Shown in pieces: positions 26,987 to 35,788 of a stretch of DNA of 64,000 nucleotides. The DNA lies in contig NZ_AJLE01000010.1 in the NCBI RefSeq assembly GCF_000296775.1, positions 124,001-188,000 on the forward strand, written 5' to 3'. Within the stretch, counting starts at the first letter, position 1. Each line of letters starts with the position of its first letter. Under the pieces are notes generated by a model. The model ran no database searches. It saw nothing but the letters and a program-made list of their open reading frames with translations, and was not told where the DNA came from. This DNA comes from Sulfurovum sp. AR (GTDB lineage: Bacteria > Campylobacterota > Campylobacteria > Campylobacterales > Sulfurovaceae). The translations under genes were made by a program, and so were the position numbers.

Positions 26987-29053
26987 ATGGAAACAATTTT
27001 AAATGCATTAAACCCATCACAGCGTGAGGCGGTTGAACATATTGACGGACCGATGCTTATCCTTGCAGGAGCAGGTAGTGGAAAGACCAAAACACTGACG
27101 ACCAGACTGGCTTACCTTGTAGGCGAAGTAGGTATTGATCCTGCAAACACTTTAACACTTACTTTTACCAATAAAGCTGCTGCAGAAATGCGTGAACGTG
27201 CCCTTAAATTGATGCCGGAAAAAGTCTCTTATCCTCCACTTTTATGTACCTTTCATAAATTCGGCTTGCTCTTTTTAAAATTCCATATCGAAAAGCTGGG
27301 TAGAAGCAATGCCTTTGTGATCATAGACAGTGACGATAAAAAACGTCTTTTACGTTCCATAGCCAAAGAGTTGAAAGTAGATCTCAACATCTCATTTATC
27401 GCTTCTGAGATCTCAAAATATAAAAACTCACTTCTCTCACCTGAAGTGGTTCTTGAAAAAGCTGAACTGCCTGACTACAAACAAATAGCCAATATCTATG
27501 TCAAGTACCAAGAGAATATCGAAGAGAACAACCTTGTAGACTTTGATGATCTTCTCATGCTCACCTATAAGATACTCAGTGAAAATGATGCACTCAGAAA
27601 AGAGACAAGCCAGCGGTACCAGTACATCATGGTAGATGAATACCAGGATACCAATGAACTGCAGTTCCAACTGCTTGAACTGCTCTCTTCTGAGCATAAC
27701 AATCTCTGCGTGGTAGGAGATGATGATCAGAGTATTTACGGATGGAGAGGTGCGAACATTCGTAATATCCTGGAGTTCGCCAATAACTTTGAAACATGTA
27801 AAACAGTCAAACTTGAAACGAATTACCGTTCCACTGAACCCATCCTCAATGCTGCCAATACACTCATCGAGCATAATTCTACACGTCTGGGTAAAAAACT
27901 CACTTCACATAAAGGGGCGGGACAAGAGGTGAAACTCCTTCACTCGCTCGACGAGTCTATGGAAGCGAAAGCCATCGCACATGAGGTACAAAAACTCCTG
28001 GATGAAGGTGTAGATCCGAACGAGATAGCCGTACTCTACCGTATCAATGCACTCTCTCGTTCACTTGAAGAAGGTTTTACAAAAGCCGGTTTAGGTTTCA
28101 AACTCATAGGGGGTATGCGCTTTTATGAACGTGCAGAGATCAAAGACCTTATCTCTTACTTAAGAGTACTCTCCAATCCACATGATGATTTTTCTCTCAT
28201 ACGTATTATCAATAAACCTAAAAGGGGTATCGGTAAAGCATCCATAGAAAAGTTACAGAAGGCTGCTTTTGATGCCAAAATATCACTGTTTGAATATATC
28301 AAAAAGTCGGTACACGGAGAATTCCCTGCGGTCGTCAGTAAAAAAATCACCACAGCATTGGAAAAACTTGTCGAAGATATCACACTCTTACAAGAAGCAT
28401 TGGAAAATGAGCTGGGTAACTTCATTACACTTTTTGAAGAACGTATCAAGCTCAAAGACCATTATGCCGGTATGGTGGACGGTTTTGACCGTATCTTGAA
28501 CATCGATGAGTTTTACGGCTACTTCAGAGATGCAGTGCTTAAAAACCCTGACCTTACACTCGATGAGTTCCTGAATGACATTTCACTGCAAAGTGACCAA
28601 GACCAGGTGGAAGAGGATACCATTACCATTATGAGTATCCATGCAGCCAAGGGGCTGGAGTTCGAACACCTTTTTGTCATCGGGCTGGAAGAAGAGTTCT
28701 TCCCTCTACTAGGTGAAGGTTCCAACATGGAAGAGGAACGCCGTCTGGGCTACGTAGCGATCACCAGAGCAAAGTCGGATCTTACCCTCTGTTATGTCGA
28801 CAGCCGTTTTTACAAAGGCCGGCGTAAAATGATAGACAAGAGCCGTTTTTTGGGTGAAGCTGGGCTCATTCAAGATACAAGCCTCAAGATCACTAAAAGT
28901 TCCGCTTTCAAAAAAGGTGACCTGGTCAAACATAAGATCTTTGGCATCGGACGTGTACAGGCTGCGAACAAATCAGGTAAAGAGTACAAACTGCTTATTA
29001 ACTTTGGCGGGAACAAAAAAGAGATACTCAGTTCATTTGTTCAAAGTATTTAA
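26987..29053 (+). CDS. uvrD: UvrD/PcrA/Rep-type superfamily 1A DNA helicase
   Basis: A 688-residue 3'-5' helicase for excision repair and replication restart. Walker A LAGAGSGKTKTLTTRL, motif II MVDEYQDTNELQ, motif III GDDDQSIYGWRGA, motif IV NYRSTEP, motif V TIMSIHAAKGLEFEHLFVIG, motif VI RLGYVAITRAK. The C-terminal 60 residues (KKGDLVKHKIFGIGRVQ) form the Tudor-like fold seen in UvrD/PcrA that contacts RNA polymerase. Followed by truB on the same strand, an order kept in Campylobacter. Confidence 0.93.
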   Translation: METILNALNPSQREAVEHIDGPMLILAGAGSGKTKTLTTRLAYLVGEVGIDPANTLTLTFTNKAAAEMRERALKLMPEKVSYPPLLCTFHKFGLLFLKFHIEKLGRSNAFVIIDSDDKKRLLRSIAKELKVDLNISFIASEISKYKNSLLSPEVVLEKAELPDYKQIANIYVKYQENIEENNLVDFDDLLMLTYKILSENDALRKETSQRYQYIMVDEYQDTNELQFQLLELLSSEHNNLCVVGDDDQSIYGWRGANIRNILEFANNFETCKTVKLETNYRSTEPILNAANTLIEHNSTRLGKKLTSHKGAGQEVKLLHSLDESMEAKAIAHEVQKLLDEGVDPNEIAVLYRINALSRSLEEGFTKAGLGFKLIGGMRFYERAEIKDLISYLRVLSNPHDDFSLIRIINKPKRGIGKASIEKLQKAAFDAKISLFEYIKKSVHGEFPAVVSKKITTALEKLVEDITLLQEALENELGNFITLFEERIKLKDHYAGMVDGFDRILNIDEFYGYFRDAVLKNPDLTLDEFLNDISLQSDQDQVEEDTITIMSIHAAKGLEFEHLFVIGLEEEFFPLLGEGSNMEEERRLGYVAITRAKSDLTLCYVDSRFYKGRRKMIDKSRFLGEAGLIQDTSLKITKSSAFKKGDLVKHKIFGIGRVQAANKSGKEYKLLINFGGNKKEILSSFVQSI

Positions 29054-29130
29054 TCTGATATATCTGTAATGTTTTTTAATTACCCTATATTTGCATTGTG
29101 GTAGTGTTTCCCCTTCATTTTTTAAAAAAA

Positions 29131-29206
29131 CGAAGCAAAAATCGTCGTTTCTCTCGAATCGCTTCGCTTGCAAGGGCGTTCAAAACGACAAGGCACACTA
29201 CGTGTG
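29131..29206. repeat. Palindrome-rich intergenic element between uvrD and truB
   Basis: Three inverted repeats in a 183-bp gap: CGAAGC (29131) with GCTTCG (29161), GTCGTTT (29144) with AAACGAC (29183), and CACAC-TAC-GTGTG (29194-29206). The stretch is clearly more GC-rich than other gaps. It may be a repeat element or a structured leader of truB. Confidence 0.45.
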
Positions 29207-29236
29207 ATAAAAAGTAAATCCTAAAGGAAATCAACT

Positions 29237-30067
29237 ATGAATAGATTATTTGTAGTCAATAAACCTATCTTTCGCTCTTCGAATGGATATATGGGCTATG
29301 TCAAACGTAAATACGGAACAAAAAAAGTGGGGTTTTCCGGTACGCTTGACCCCTTTGCCACAGGATGTCTCATTGTTGCTACAGGACAATACACCAAACT
29401 CTTCCAATACCTCAATAAAACGCCTAAAAGCTACAAGGCTACCCTATGGCTAGGGGCAAACTCCCCAAGTCTTGATATAGAGAAGATAGATAGCATTAAA
29501 GAGGTATCTCCTTTCACACAACAGCAAATAGAAGAGGTACTGCATTCGCTCAAAGGTGAACTAACTTATTATCCGCCAAAATTCTGTGCCAAGAAGATCA
29601 ACGGTAAACGTGCCTATGAACTTGCACGTGAAGGTGAGGAGGTAGCACTGAAGACCATTACATCTACGATCTACGACATCAAACTGATTAACTACAACCA
29701 TCCTTTTGTACACTTCGAGGCCACAGTGAGTGAAGGGACCTATATACGCAGTCTTGGTGCCCTTGTTGCAAATAAACTTGGGGTAGACGGTACGCTCTCT
29801 AGTCTGCATCGCATCCATGAAGGGGCATTCTACTATGACGATGAAAAAGCCCTGGACCCCTTTACACATTTGGCCATTCCTTCCAATGTCTACAGAGGTG
29901 ATGAAGCGCATCTTGAACTGGGGAAAAAACTCTCACGAGAGTCTTTTGAAACAAAAGAAGATGGTCTCTACCTCATCGAAACTTCGAACTTTTTTTCCAT
30001 TATCGAGATCCTGGGTGAAGAGGTCAAATACAGATTTAACCGTATCCCTAAATTTGAAGTGTGTTGA
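29237..30067 (+). CDS. truB: tRNA pseudouridine(55) synthase
   Basis: Makes pseudouridine 55 in the T-loop of tRNAs. 276 residues. The catalytic aspartate is in VGFSGTLDPFATGCLIV; KSYKATLWLG and the KINGKRAYELAREGE loop also match. Ribosome site AAAGGA upstream of the ATG. Confidence 0.95.
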   Translation: MNRLFVVNKPIFRSSNGYMGYVKRKYGTKKVGFSGTLDPFATGCLIVATGQYTKLFQYLNKTPKSYKATLWLGANSPSLDIEKIDSIKEVSPFTQQQIEEVLHSLKGELTYYPPKFCAKKINGKRAYELAREGEEVALKTITSTIYDIKLINYNHPFVHFEATVSEGTYIRSLGALVANKLGVDGTLSSLHRIHEGAFYYDDEKALDPFTHLAIPSNVYRGDEAHLELGKKLSRESFETKEDGLYLIETSNFFSIIEILGEEVKYRFNRIPKFEVC

Positions 30068-30077
30068 TCCTTAAGGT

Positions 30078-30106
30078 TTTACTACCGATCTTTTTTATAG
30101 TATAAT
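30078..30106 (+). promoter_or_regulatory. Candidate promoter for ispE
   Basis: TTTACT (30078-30083), 17 bases, TATAAT (30101-30106), giving a leader of about 28 bases with AAAAAAGG before the ATG. So ispE is not simply read through from truB. Confidence 0.55.
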
Positions 30107-30140
30107 GCCCATCTAATTTCTATAAAAAAGGTTTCGTGAT

Positions 30141-31037
30141 ATGGGTGGTTTTGAAGGCGGTGATGAAGGTGGATACTGGGATATCGATACGCTTCCCGCA
30201 TCAACGAATCATGTAAATACATCTAAGTCCGATAGAAGACAATCGACTATAGAAAAAACTGATGCAGGATACAGTATCAAAGCCCATGCCAAAGTCAATA
30301 TCTTTTTAAAGATCACTGGACATGAAAACGGCTATCATACCCTGCTCTCCCGCTTCATGTACGTAGAGGATCTCTATGATACCATTACCTTTGTACCCTG
30401 TGAATGTGACACTTTTACCATAGAAGGGTGCGAGGGTGTACCACTCGAAACCAATACTATCTACAAAGCCTATAAAGCACTGAATGACCATACGGGTGAC
30501 CTTGAGATACTCGATTTCTTTTACAAACATAAGGTCGTTGTCACCAAACGTATCCCAAGTCAGGCAGGCTTAGGTGGGGGCAGTTCGGATGCTGCGGCCT
30601 TCATGCGTTTGGTGAAAGAGGTTTGTAATCTCCTGATCAGTACTGAAGAACTGGCAAAACTGGGAAGTACGATTGGTGCAGACCTCCCCTTTTTCATCTA
30701 TAACTATACTTCGGCAAATGTCAGCGGTTTCGGGGAGATTGTTGAGCCTTTTGAGGAAGATCCCCTTTCTTTGGAACTCTATACACCCCAGATAGGCTGC
30801 GATACGACATTGGTCTATAAAACCTTTAAAGAACACCTTTTGAATGGCATTTCACTTGCATCTTTCATTGGGTGGGATCAACTGGACTCAAAAACATTGC
30901 TCGAACGCATTGCGGATCCTATCATGTTAAATGATCTTTACAAGGCTGCACTCATTGCCTATCCTGAACTAAAGAACGAAGCGAAAGAGGGATGGTTCTT
31001 TTCGGGCAGTGGAAGTACATTTTTTCGTCTCCGCTAA
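30141..31037 (+). CDS. ispE: 4-diphosphocytidyl-2-C-methyl-D-erythritol kinase with N-terminal extension
   Basis: GHMP kinase of the MEP isoprenoid pathway. The core starts at about residue 47 (IKAHAKVNIFLKITG) and has the ATP loop PSQAGLGGGSSDAAAF and the C-terminal GWFFSGSGSTFFRL. The first 46 residues (MGGFEGGDEGGYWDIDTLP and on) are extra: glycine- and acid-rich, with no ATG, GTG or TTG inside to allow a shorter reading, and with a promoter and ribosome site serving the first ATG. In Campylobacter csrA sits between truB and ispE; here that space is only 73 bp. Confidence 0.9.
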   Translation: MGGFEGGDEGGYWDIDTLPASTNHVNTSKSDRRQSTIEKTDAGYSIKAHAKVNIFLKITGHENGYHTLLSRFMYVEDLYDTITFVPCECDTFTIEGCEGVPLETNTIYKAYKALNDHTGDLEILDFFYKHKVVVTKRIPSQAGLGGGSSDAAAFMRLVKEVCNLLISTEELAKLGSTIGADLPFFIYNYTSANVSGFGEIVEPFEEDPLSLELYTPQIGCDTTLVYKTFKEHLLNGISLASFIGWDQLDSKTLLERIADPIMLNDLYKAALIAYPELKNEAKEGWFFSGSGSTFFRLR

Positions 31038-31052
31038 AAATAGACAAAATTT

Positions 31053-31289
31053 CTAACCCTCTTTTGCTTTCTTCTTTCGCATCAGCAGATACAAGGCTTC
31101 CACTTTGTCTCTTGCCCAGGGTGTTTTTCTCAAGAATTTTAAAGAGGAGTTGATACTGGGATCATACTTGAAACATCGTATGTTCACAAACTCTCCCAGT
31201 AGTTCCCAACCGTACTCTTCTTGTAATTCTTCCAGTATCTGCTTGAGTTTGATACCGTGCAAAGGATTGTTTTTATGTGCATCACTCAT
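31053..31289 (-). CDS. VF530 (DUF2132) family small protein
   Basis: A 78-residue protein with near-complete match to the family pattern: [31 protein letters not shown], and [21 protein letters not shown]. The structure solved for Vibrio VF530 suggests DNA binding; function unproven. It is the distal gene of the ATP-grasp/7TM/retropepsin run (15-bp gap). Confidence 0.88.
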   Translation of the reverse strand: MSDAHKNNPLHGIKLKQILEELQEEYGWELLGEFVNIRCFKYDPSINSSLKFLRKTPWARDKVEALYLLMRKKKAKEG

Positions 31290-31304
31290 ACTTCTGTTTA
31301 TCCT

Positions 31305-32279
31305 TTACATTTCTTTCATCATCATTGAATCTTCACCTGTTTTCATACCAAAATGCTCCATAGAGAACTTTACTCTCTGTGCCACATCCAAATTGGCTTG
31401 TTGCGTGTCAATGACATCATAGCGTTTTACTGCACCCATTCTATTGGCAATTTGTATGGCCAATCCGGGACGGGCATTAAGCTCCAAGATCAAAGGGCCT
31501 AAATTTTTGTCCAGTACGATATCTACACCCAGGTATCCCAAATGGGTCACTTCATAACACGATGCTGCCAAGGTCAGTATCTTTTCCCAATGCGGTATTT
31601 CAAGCTCAGAGAAATCGTACCCTGTATCAGGATGGTGTGTAACCGGAGAGCCATGCTGTACAGCATAGAGTGCCTTGCCTGTTGCGATATTAAGTCCTAC
31701 ACCCACTGCACCTTGATGTAGGTTGGCCTTACCGTCACTCTCCCTGGTTGAACACCGCAACATTGCCATAGCAGGGTATCCCCTATAGGTGATCACCCTG
31801 ATATCCGGCACCCCCTCATAACTGTAGCGATCAAAAATAGGGTCAAACTCTACGAGTGTTTCAAGCATAGCAACATCGGGTTTCCCCCCGAGTGAATAGA
31901 GACCACTGAGAATATTTGAGATATCCCGTTGAATATCCCTTAGTTCCAATCTCTGTCCGTTTGCTTTGATGAATTCATCACCTTCACGCTTGACGATGAC
32001 CAAAATACCTTTTCCTCCGCTTCCCTGAGAAGGCTTAAGCACAAACCCGTCAATTCCCTCCAATATCTCTTTCAAATATCGAAGTTGGGACTGACGTTCA
32101 ATAGTTTTGATCAACTTCGGTACTGCAATACCCGCACTTTGTGCAATGATCTTGGTTTTCAGTTTATTATCCACTAAAGGGTAATATTTACGATCGTTAT
32201 GTGCTCCGATATAATGTATATTTCGTTTGTTCATCCCCAATATACCCAATTTTTTAAGCTTAAAAGGATTGGCAAACAT
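31305..32279 (-). CDS. Alpha-L-glutamate-ligase-like ATP-grasp protein
   Basis: A 324-residue cytoplasmic ATP-grasp enzyme of the RimK-like type. ATP-contact segments: FVLKPSQGSGGKGILVI, and the magnesium-binding ILELNARPGLAIQIANR. These enzymes join an amino acid to a carboxylate. Three bases separate it from the upstream 7TM gene, and the trio with the retropepsin is known from several proteobacteria, where it has been proposed to make or process a peptide-like product. The acceptor is unknown here. Confidence 0.85.
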   Translation of the reverse strand: MFANPFKLKKLGILGMNKRNIHYIGAHNDRKYYPLVDNKLKTKIIAQSAGIAVPKLIKTIERQSQLRYLKEILEGIDGFVLKPSQGSGGKGILVIVKREGDEFIKANGQRLELRDIQRDISNILSGLYSLGGKPDVAMLETLVEFDPIFDRYSYEGVPDIRVITYRGYPAMAMLRCSTRESDGKANLHQGAVGVGLNIATGKALYAVQHGSPVTHHPDTGYDFSELEIPHWEKILTLAASCYEVTHLGYLGVDIVLDKNLGPLILELNARPGLAIQIANRMGAVKRYDVIDTQQANLDVAQRVKFSMEHFGMKTGEDSMMMKEM

Positions 32280-32282
32280 CGA

Positions 32283-33812
32283 TTACTCCACCATCGATCT
32301 AAAGCGAATGAGTTCACTCAAACGATAGCCACTGTAACGTCCGATCATAATGATCACAGCCAATACAACTAAAAGAAGTTCGGGGAAATTGAAAGCCATA
32401 TGTGAAACAAAAGGATCGCTCATGACAAAATACGCACACACAGCCACGATCAATGAACCTCCCCCTTGTATGAAGACTTCTTTTGCACCCTCTTCCTCCC
32501 ATAATATCGACATTCTTTCAATCGTCCATGCCAAAATGATCATAGGGAAGAATGTGACCGTAAGCACTTCTTTGATCCCCAGTTTAAAACTTAAGATACT
32601 CATAAAGGACATAATAAGGATTACTACGATCATCACTGCAGAGATCCTTGCGACCAGTAACAGGTTCAGACTGCTTAAATAAGAACGAATGATCAGTCCC
32701 ATCCCTACGATCATAATAAACATGACAAGCCCGGCAGAAAGTGTCGTCTCCATAAAGGCCAATGCGATCAACACAGGCATAAAGGTTCCTGATGTTCTCA
32801 ACCCTATCATGATCCTTAACAATACCACAACCAACGCGCCAAACGGTACCAATAATATATGCCTATAGGTATTCTGTTCAGATATAGGCAAGGTAAAAAG
32901 TGAAAAGTCCAAGATCGCCGCCTTTTTGACCAGTTCTTTTTTGTCAAGCAGGTATTGTACGGGAACCTGACGTTCATTCAATGAAAAACTGATGTTGGAT
33001 TTTTTTGCTCCTGTGACCTCTATTAGAGAATTATTGCCTTGCTGCCAAACAAAAAAGTTCTTATCACGGACCACTTTGCCTTTGTTCAGATCATACAGTT
33101 GCCACTCTTTTCCATCATAAACATCCAGCATAGGTGTCAATGCAATATTACGACGTGCACTTTCCAGATAAAGTCCATGGATCTTGCGTACCGATATTTT
33201 TCTGTATCTTAAAAGACGGTAAAGCAGATCGATTTTACTTTCTCCTGCTTGTGCAAGCAGTATCTTCACTGCCTGTGAAGGCTCTTTTGCACTAAAATCC
33301 TTGATCAGCTGTGCTGTAAATGAATGTGTATCTGCTGATCTGGAACGTACATCATGTAAAAGGTTTTTTGCAGTATCCTGTAACATATTTGGAAGGTCGC
33401 TGAGCGTCTCGGTTTCTTGTTCTGACAGGGCGATAGGCGGTTTAGGCTTATGTTCTCCCGGTTCTATCAAAACTTCTAGAGAGTAGTAAAGCATCTGCGG
33501 TCCTACCACATTACGCTTACTCCATTCAGCCCTTTTTCCGTTGACTGTTTCCCCCTCGGCATAACCAAAACCGGAGGATGCAACATCTTCAGAGAGTATC
33601 TGTATCCCCTCCTGAGGTTCTGGAAGTGCCATAGAGACCAAGACTGATTTCTTTTGTCCTACAAATGAGATCTCTGCACCTATAGTATAGACAGAACGTT
33701 TTTCATGAGGTAAAAACGGTATGCCAAGTACACCGACCTTATACCAGACGATAAAAAATCCTGTAAATGCCAAAGTGAAAGTGATCAACAGTACTTGAAA
33801 TCTTCTAGACAT
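32283..33812 (-). CDS. Inactive transglutaminase fused to seven transmembrane helices
   Basis: A 509-residue inner-membrane protein. One N-terminal helix (about 8-27) is followed by a periplasmic region to about 335 and then a bundle of six to seven helices. The periplasmic part contains the transglutaminase-like stretch KIDLLYRLLRYRKISVRKI and EWQLYDLNKG, but the catalytic Cys and His are absent from the expected places, so it cannot be a working protease or transglutaminase. Twelve bases follow the retropepsin gene. Probably a sensor or transporter that binds the substrate of its partners. Confidence 0.85.
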   Translation of the reverse strand: MSRRFQVLLITFTLAFTGFFIVWYKVGVLGIPFLPHEKRSVYTIGAEISFVGQKKSVLVSMALPEPQEGIQILSEDVASSGFGYAEGETVNGKRAEWSKRNVVGPQMLYYSLEVLIEPGEHKPKPPIALSEQETETLSDLPNMLQDTAKNLLHDVRSRSADTHSFTAQLIKDFSAKEPSQAVKILLAQAGESKIDLLYRLLRYRKISVRKIHGLYLESARRNIALTPMLDVYDGKEWQLYDLNKGKVVRDKNFFVWQQGNNSLIEVTGAKKSNISFSLNERQVPVQYLLDKKELVKKAAILDFSLFTLPISEQNTYRHILLVPFGALVVVLLRIMIGLRTSGTFMPVLIALAFMETTLSAGLVMFIMIVGMGLIIRSYLSSLNLLLVARISAVMIVVILIMSFMSILSFKLGIKEVLTVTFFPMIILAWTIERMSILWEEEGAKEVFIQGGGSLIVAVCAYFVMSDPFVSHMAFNFPELLLVVLAVIIMIGRYSGYRLSELIRFRSMVE

Positions 33813-33824
33813 GTATTTTCCTTC

Positions 33825-34391
33825 TTATTTGGGTAAAGACATAGGTTTAAATTGATATTTTTTTGCAACATCAACCATAAAAAAATCGCGTAAGAAATTA
33901 CGTCCTATAAGGACAGGGTATTTATACTCATCTCTATCATTCAAGTTCACAGAGATGAGCTGGGATACATCACCAAGTATAATACGCATCTTGACAACAT
34001 AACGATCTTGTGACTCTGCCCCATGACGCTTGATCTGTACTGTTTTGATGACTTTTCTCTCGATCGTGTACTCTTTTTCCCCCGACACACAGACAAACCG
34101 TACCCACTGTTTTCCATCACGTTCAAAAGGTGTAATGTTACGTGCATCGATAGATGTTGTTTTTGCACCTGTGTCAATACGTGCTTTGAGTACCAGGTTT
34201 GGAGGTACCAGTCGAACATACTCCAATGCTCCGATAATGATTTTAGAGTCTGGTTTTTCGGTATTGAGATTGACATAAGTACTCTTTTCTTCTACTGCAA
34301 TTGCTGTATCCTCTTGTGCTTCAATAAAAGATACACTACTAAACAAAAATAAAAATAGTACAGTGTAATACCATCTTCTTGGTAAAATCAT
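33825..34391 (-). CDS. Retropepsin-like (RimB/DUF785) periplasmic protease
   Basis: About 188 residues with a signal peptide (MILPRRWYYTVLFLFLFSSV, cleaved near residue 26). The aspartic-protease motif is LKARIDTGAKTTSID, and the second conserved element is YPVLIGRNFLRDFFMVD. Family members are often labelled ATP-dependent zinc protease, but the Asp-Thr-Gly motif supports a retropepsin-type dimeric aspartic protease. The start at 34391 is set by GGAG six bases upstream; a longer in-frame reading spoils the signal peptide. First gene of the trio. Confidence 0.82.
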   Translation of the reverse strand: MILPRRWYYTVLFLFLFSSVSFIEAQEDTAIAVEEKSTYVNLNTEKPDSKIIIGALEYVRLVPPNLVLKARIDTGAKTTSIDARNITPFERDGKQWVRFVCVSGEKEYTIERKVIKTVQIKRHGAESQDRYVVKMRIILGDVSQLISVNLNDRDEYKYPVLIGRNFLRDFFMVDVAKKYQFKPMSLPK

Positions 34392-34511
34392 TCTATGCTC
34401 CACATATGAAATATTCATATCATTATACCATAGAAGAAGCTACAATGGTGATATTTTCATATGAGTAAAAGTGCCCACGACCACCTTATAATCCATGGGT
34501 ATATACAGACC

Positions 34512-35258
34512 CTAATAAACAATCTTCTCCCAGTCAAATGCTTTGAATAGTTTCTGCCAAGTATCATCCAGTGAGGCATTGATGACTAATTTTTCTTGAT
34601 GTATGGGATGGATAAAAGAGATCCTGTATGCATGCAACAGAAGCCTATGACATGTATATTTTTCACGAAAAAGTGTATTGTGCTCTCCTCTCCCATGTTT
34701 GGTGTCTCCGATAATAGGGTGAAATATATGTTTCATATGGCGTCGGAGCTGGTGTTTTCTTCCCGTTTTGGGAAGAAGTTTTACCAAAGAGTAACGGGCA
34801 ACAGGGTAACGGCTTACAGCAAAAGGCAACTCTATTGTAGCCAAACGTTCATACGCTGTTTTCGCCTCCTGTGTCTCTTTAGTGATCCCCTGTTTCTTCT
34901 GCGCTTTGGTATCTAACATTTGTTTGAGCGGATAATCTATCAGTGATGTCTCTTCGGTAAAACCGCGTACGACAGCCAAGTACTCTTTATCTACCTGAGA
35001 GGCGCGAAAAAGCAGAGACATCGTCTGGGCTATTTGAGGGTCCAGTGCAAAAAGCAATACCCCCGAGGTCGGTTTATCCAAACGATGGACAGGATAGACA
35101 TACTGCCCTATCTGGTCACGCACCAGTTGCAGTGCGAACTGCGTTTCATGTTTGTCTATGGGTGACTTGTGTACAAGCAGACCCGATGGTTTATTGATCG
35201 CAACCAAATATTCATCTTGATAGAGTATTTCCAAGGGGTGTGTTTCTACATTATCCAT
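34512..35258 (-). CDS. truC: tRNA pseudouridine(65) synthase TruC
   Basis: A 248-residue RluA-family enzyme. The opening LEILYQDEYLVAINKPSGLL and the catalytic motif VYPVHRLDKPTSGVLLFAL are those of TruC rather than RluC/RluD (no S4 domain); KTGRKHQLRRHMKHI and GDTKHGRGEHN also fit. The close likeness to gammaproteobacterial TruC may mean transfer. The ATG has no ribosome site and follows a TATAAT by five bases. Confidence 0.85.
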   Translation of the reverse strand: MDNVETHPLEILYQDEYLVAINKPSGLLVHKSPIDKHETQFALQLVRDQIGQYVYPVHRLDKPTSGVLLFALDPQIAQTMSLLFRASQVDKEYLAVVRGFTEETSLIDYPLKQMLDTKAQKKQGITKETQEAKTAYERLATIELPFAVSRYPVARYSLVKLLPKTGRKHQLRRHMKHIFHPIIGDTKHGRGEHNTLFREKYTCHRLLLHAYRISFIHPIHQEKLVINASLDDTWQKLFKAFDWEKIVY

Positions 35259-35263
35259 AGTGA

Positions 35264-35269
35264 ATTATA
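35264..35269 (-). promoter_or_regulatory. -10 box five bases before truC start
   Basis: TATAAT on the minus strand, then TCACT, then the ATG at 35258. Points to a leaderless or nearly leaderless transcript. Confidence 0.5.
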
Positions 35270-35272
35270 TGA

Positions 35273-35278
35273 TATAAT
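35273..35278 (+). promoter_or_regulatory. -10 box for smpB
   Basis: TATAAT on the plus strand, back to back with the truC box (three bases apart), 42 bases before the smpB start. The two promoters cannot both be occupied at once. Confidence 0.5.
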
Positions 35279-35319
35279 TCTACAAAGTATAGATAGAACC
35301 CTCTACACAAAGGACCGAT

Positions 35320-35781
35320 TTGGCTATCAACATCATCGCACAAAACAAAAAAGCTCGGCACGATTATGAGATACTTGAGAAGTTTGAAGCTGGCATTGTA
35401 CTCTCAGGTGCTGAAGTCAAAGCACTGCGTGCCAAACGTGCGAACCTTGCAGATGCTTTTTGCCGATTCATCCAGGGTGAACTGCATCTTATGAATGCCC
35501 ACATCGCCCACCTTGAAACAGCAAGCAAATATTTTACCCCGGATACACGTGCACCACGAAAACTGCTTTTACATAAAAAAGAGTTGGAAAAACTCTATGT
35601 CAAAGTACATAAAGACGGCCTGACCATCGTACCGCTTATGATCTATTTCAATGAACGTAACATTGCCAAAGTGAGCATCGCGATAGCCAAAGGTAAAAAA
35701 CTGCATGACAAACGTGCCGACATGAAAGAAAAAACACTCAAACGTGAAGCCCAGCAGGCGATGAAAAACAGGAGTTACTGA
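35320..35781 (+). CDS. smpB: SsrA-binding protein SmpB
   Basis: Partner of tmRNA in rescuing stalled ribosomes. 153 residues: NKKARHDYEILEKFEAGIVLSG-type opening (AGIVLSGAEVKALRAKRANL), HIAHLETASKYFTPDTR and the basic C-terminal tail KGKKLHDKRADMKEKT. TTG start, five bases after AAGGA. In Campylobacter smpB follows ispE; here it has moved about 4 kb downstream behind the ATP-grasp cluster. Confidence 0.95.
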   Translation: MAINIIAQNKKARHDYEILEKFEAGIVLSGAEVKALRAKRANLADAFCRFIQGELHLMNAHIAHLETASKYFTPDTRAPRKLLLHKKELEKLYVKVHKDGLTIVPLMIYFNERNIAKVSIAIAKGKKLHDKRADMKEKTLKREAQQAMKNRSY

Positions 35782-35788
35782 CCCCGGT

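Noticed and set aside
27437..27874. 145-codon open frame on minus inside uvrD
   Set aside because: Antisense to helicase motifs II and III; codon pattern is explained by the real gene.
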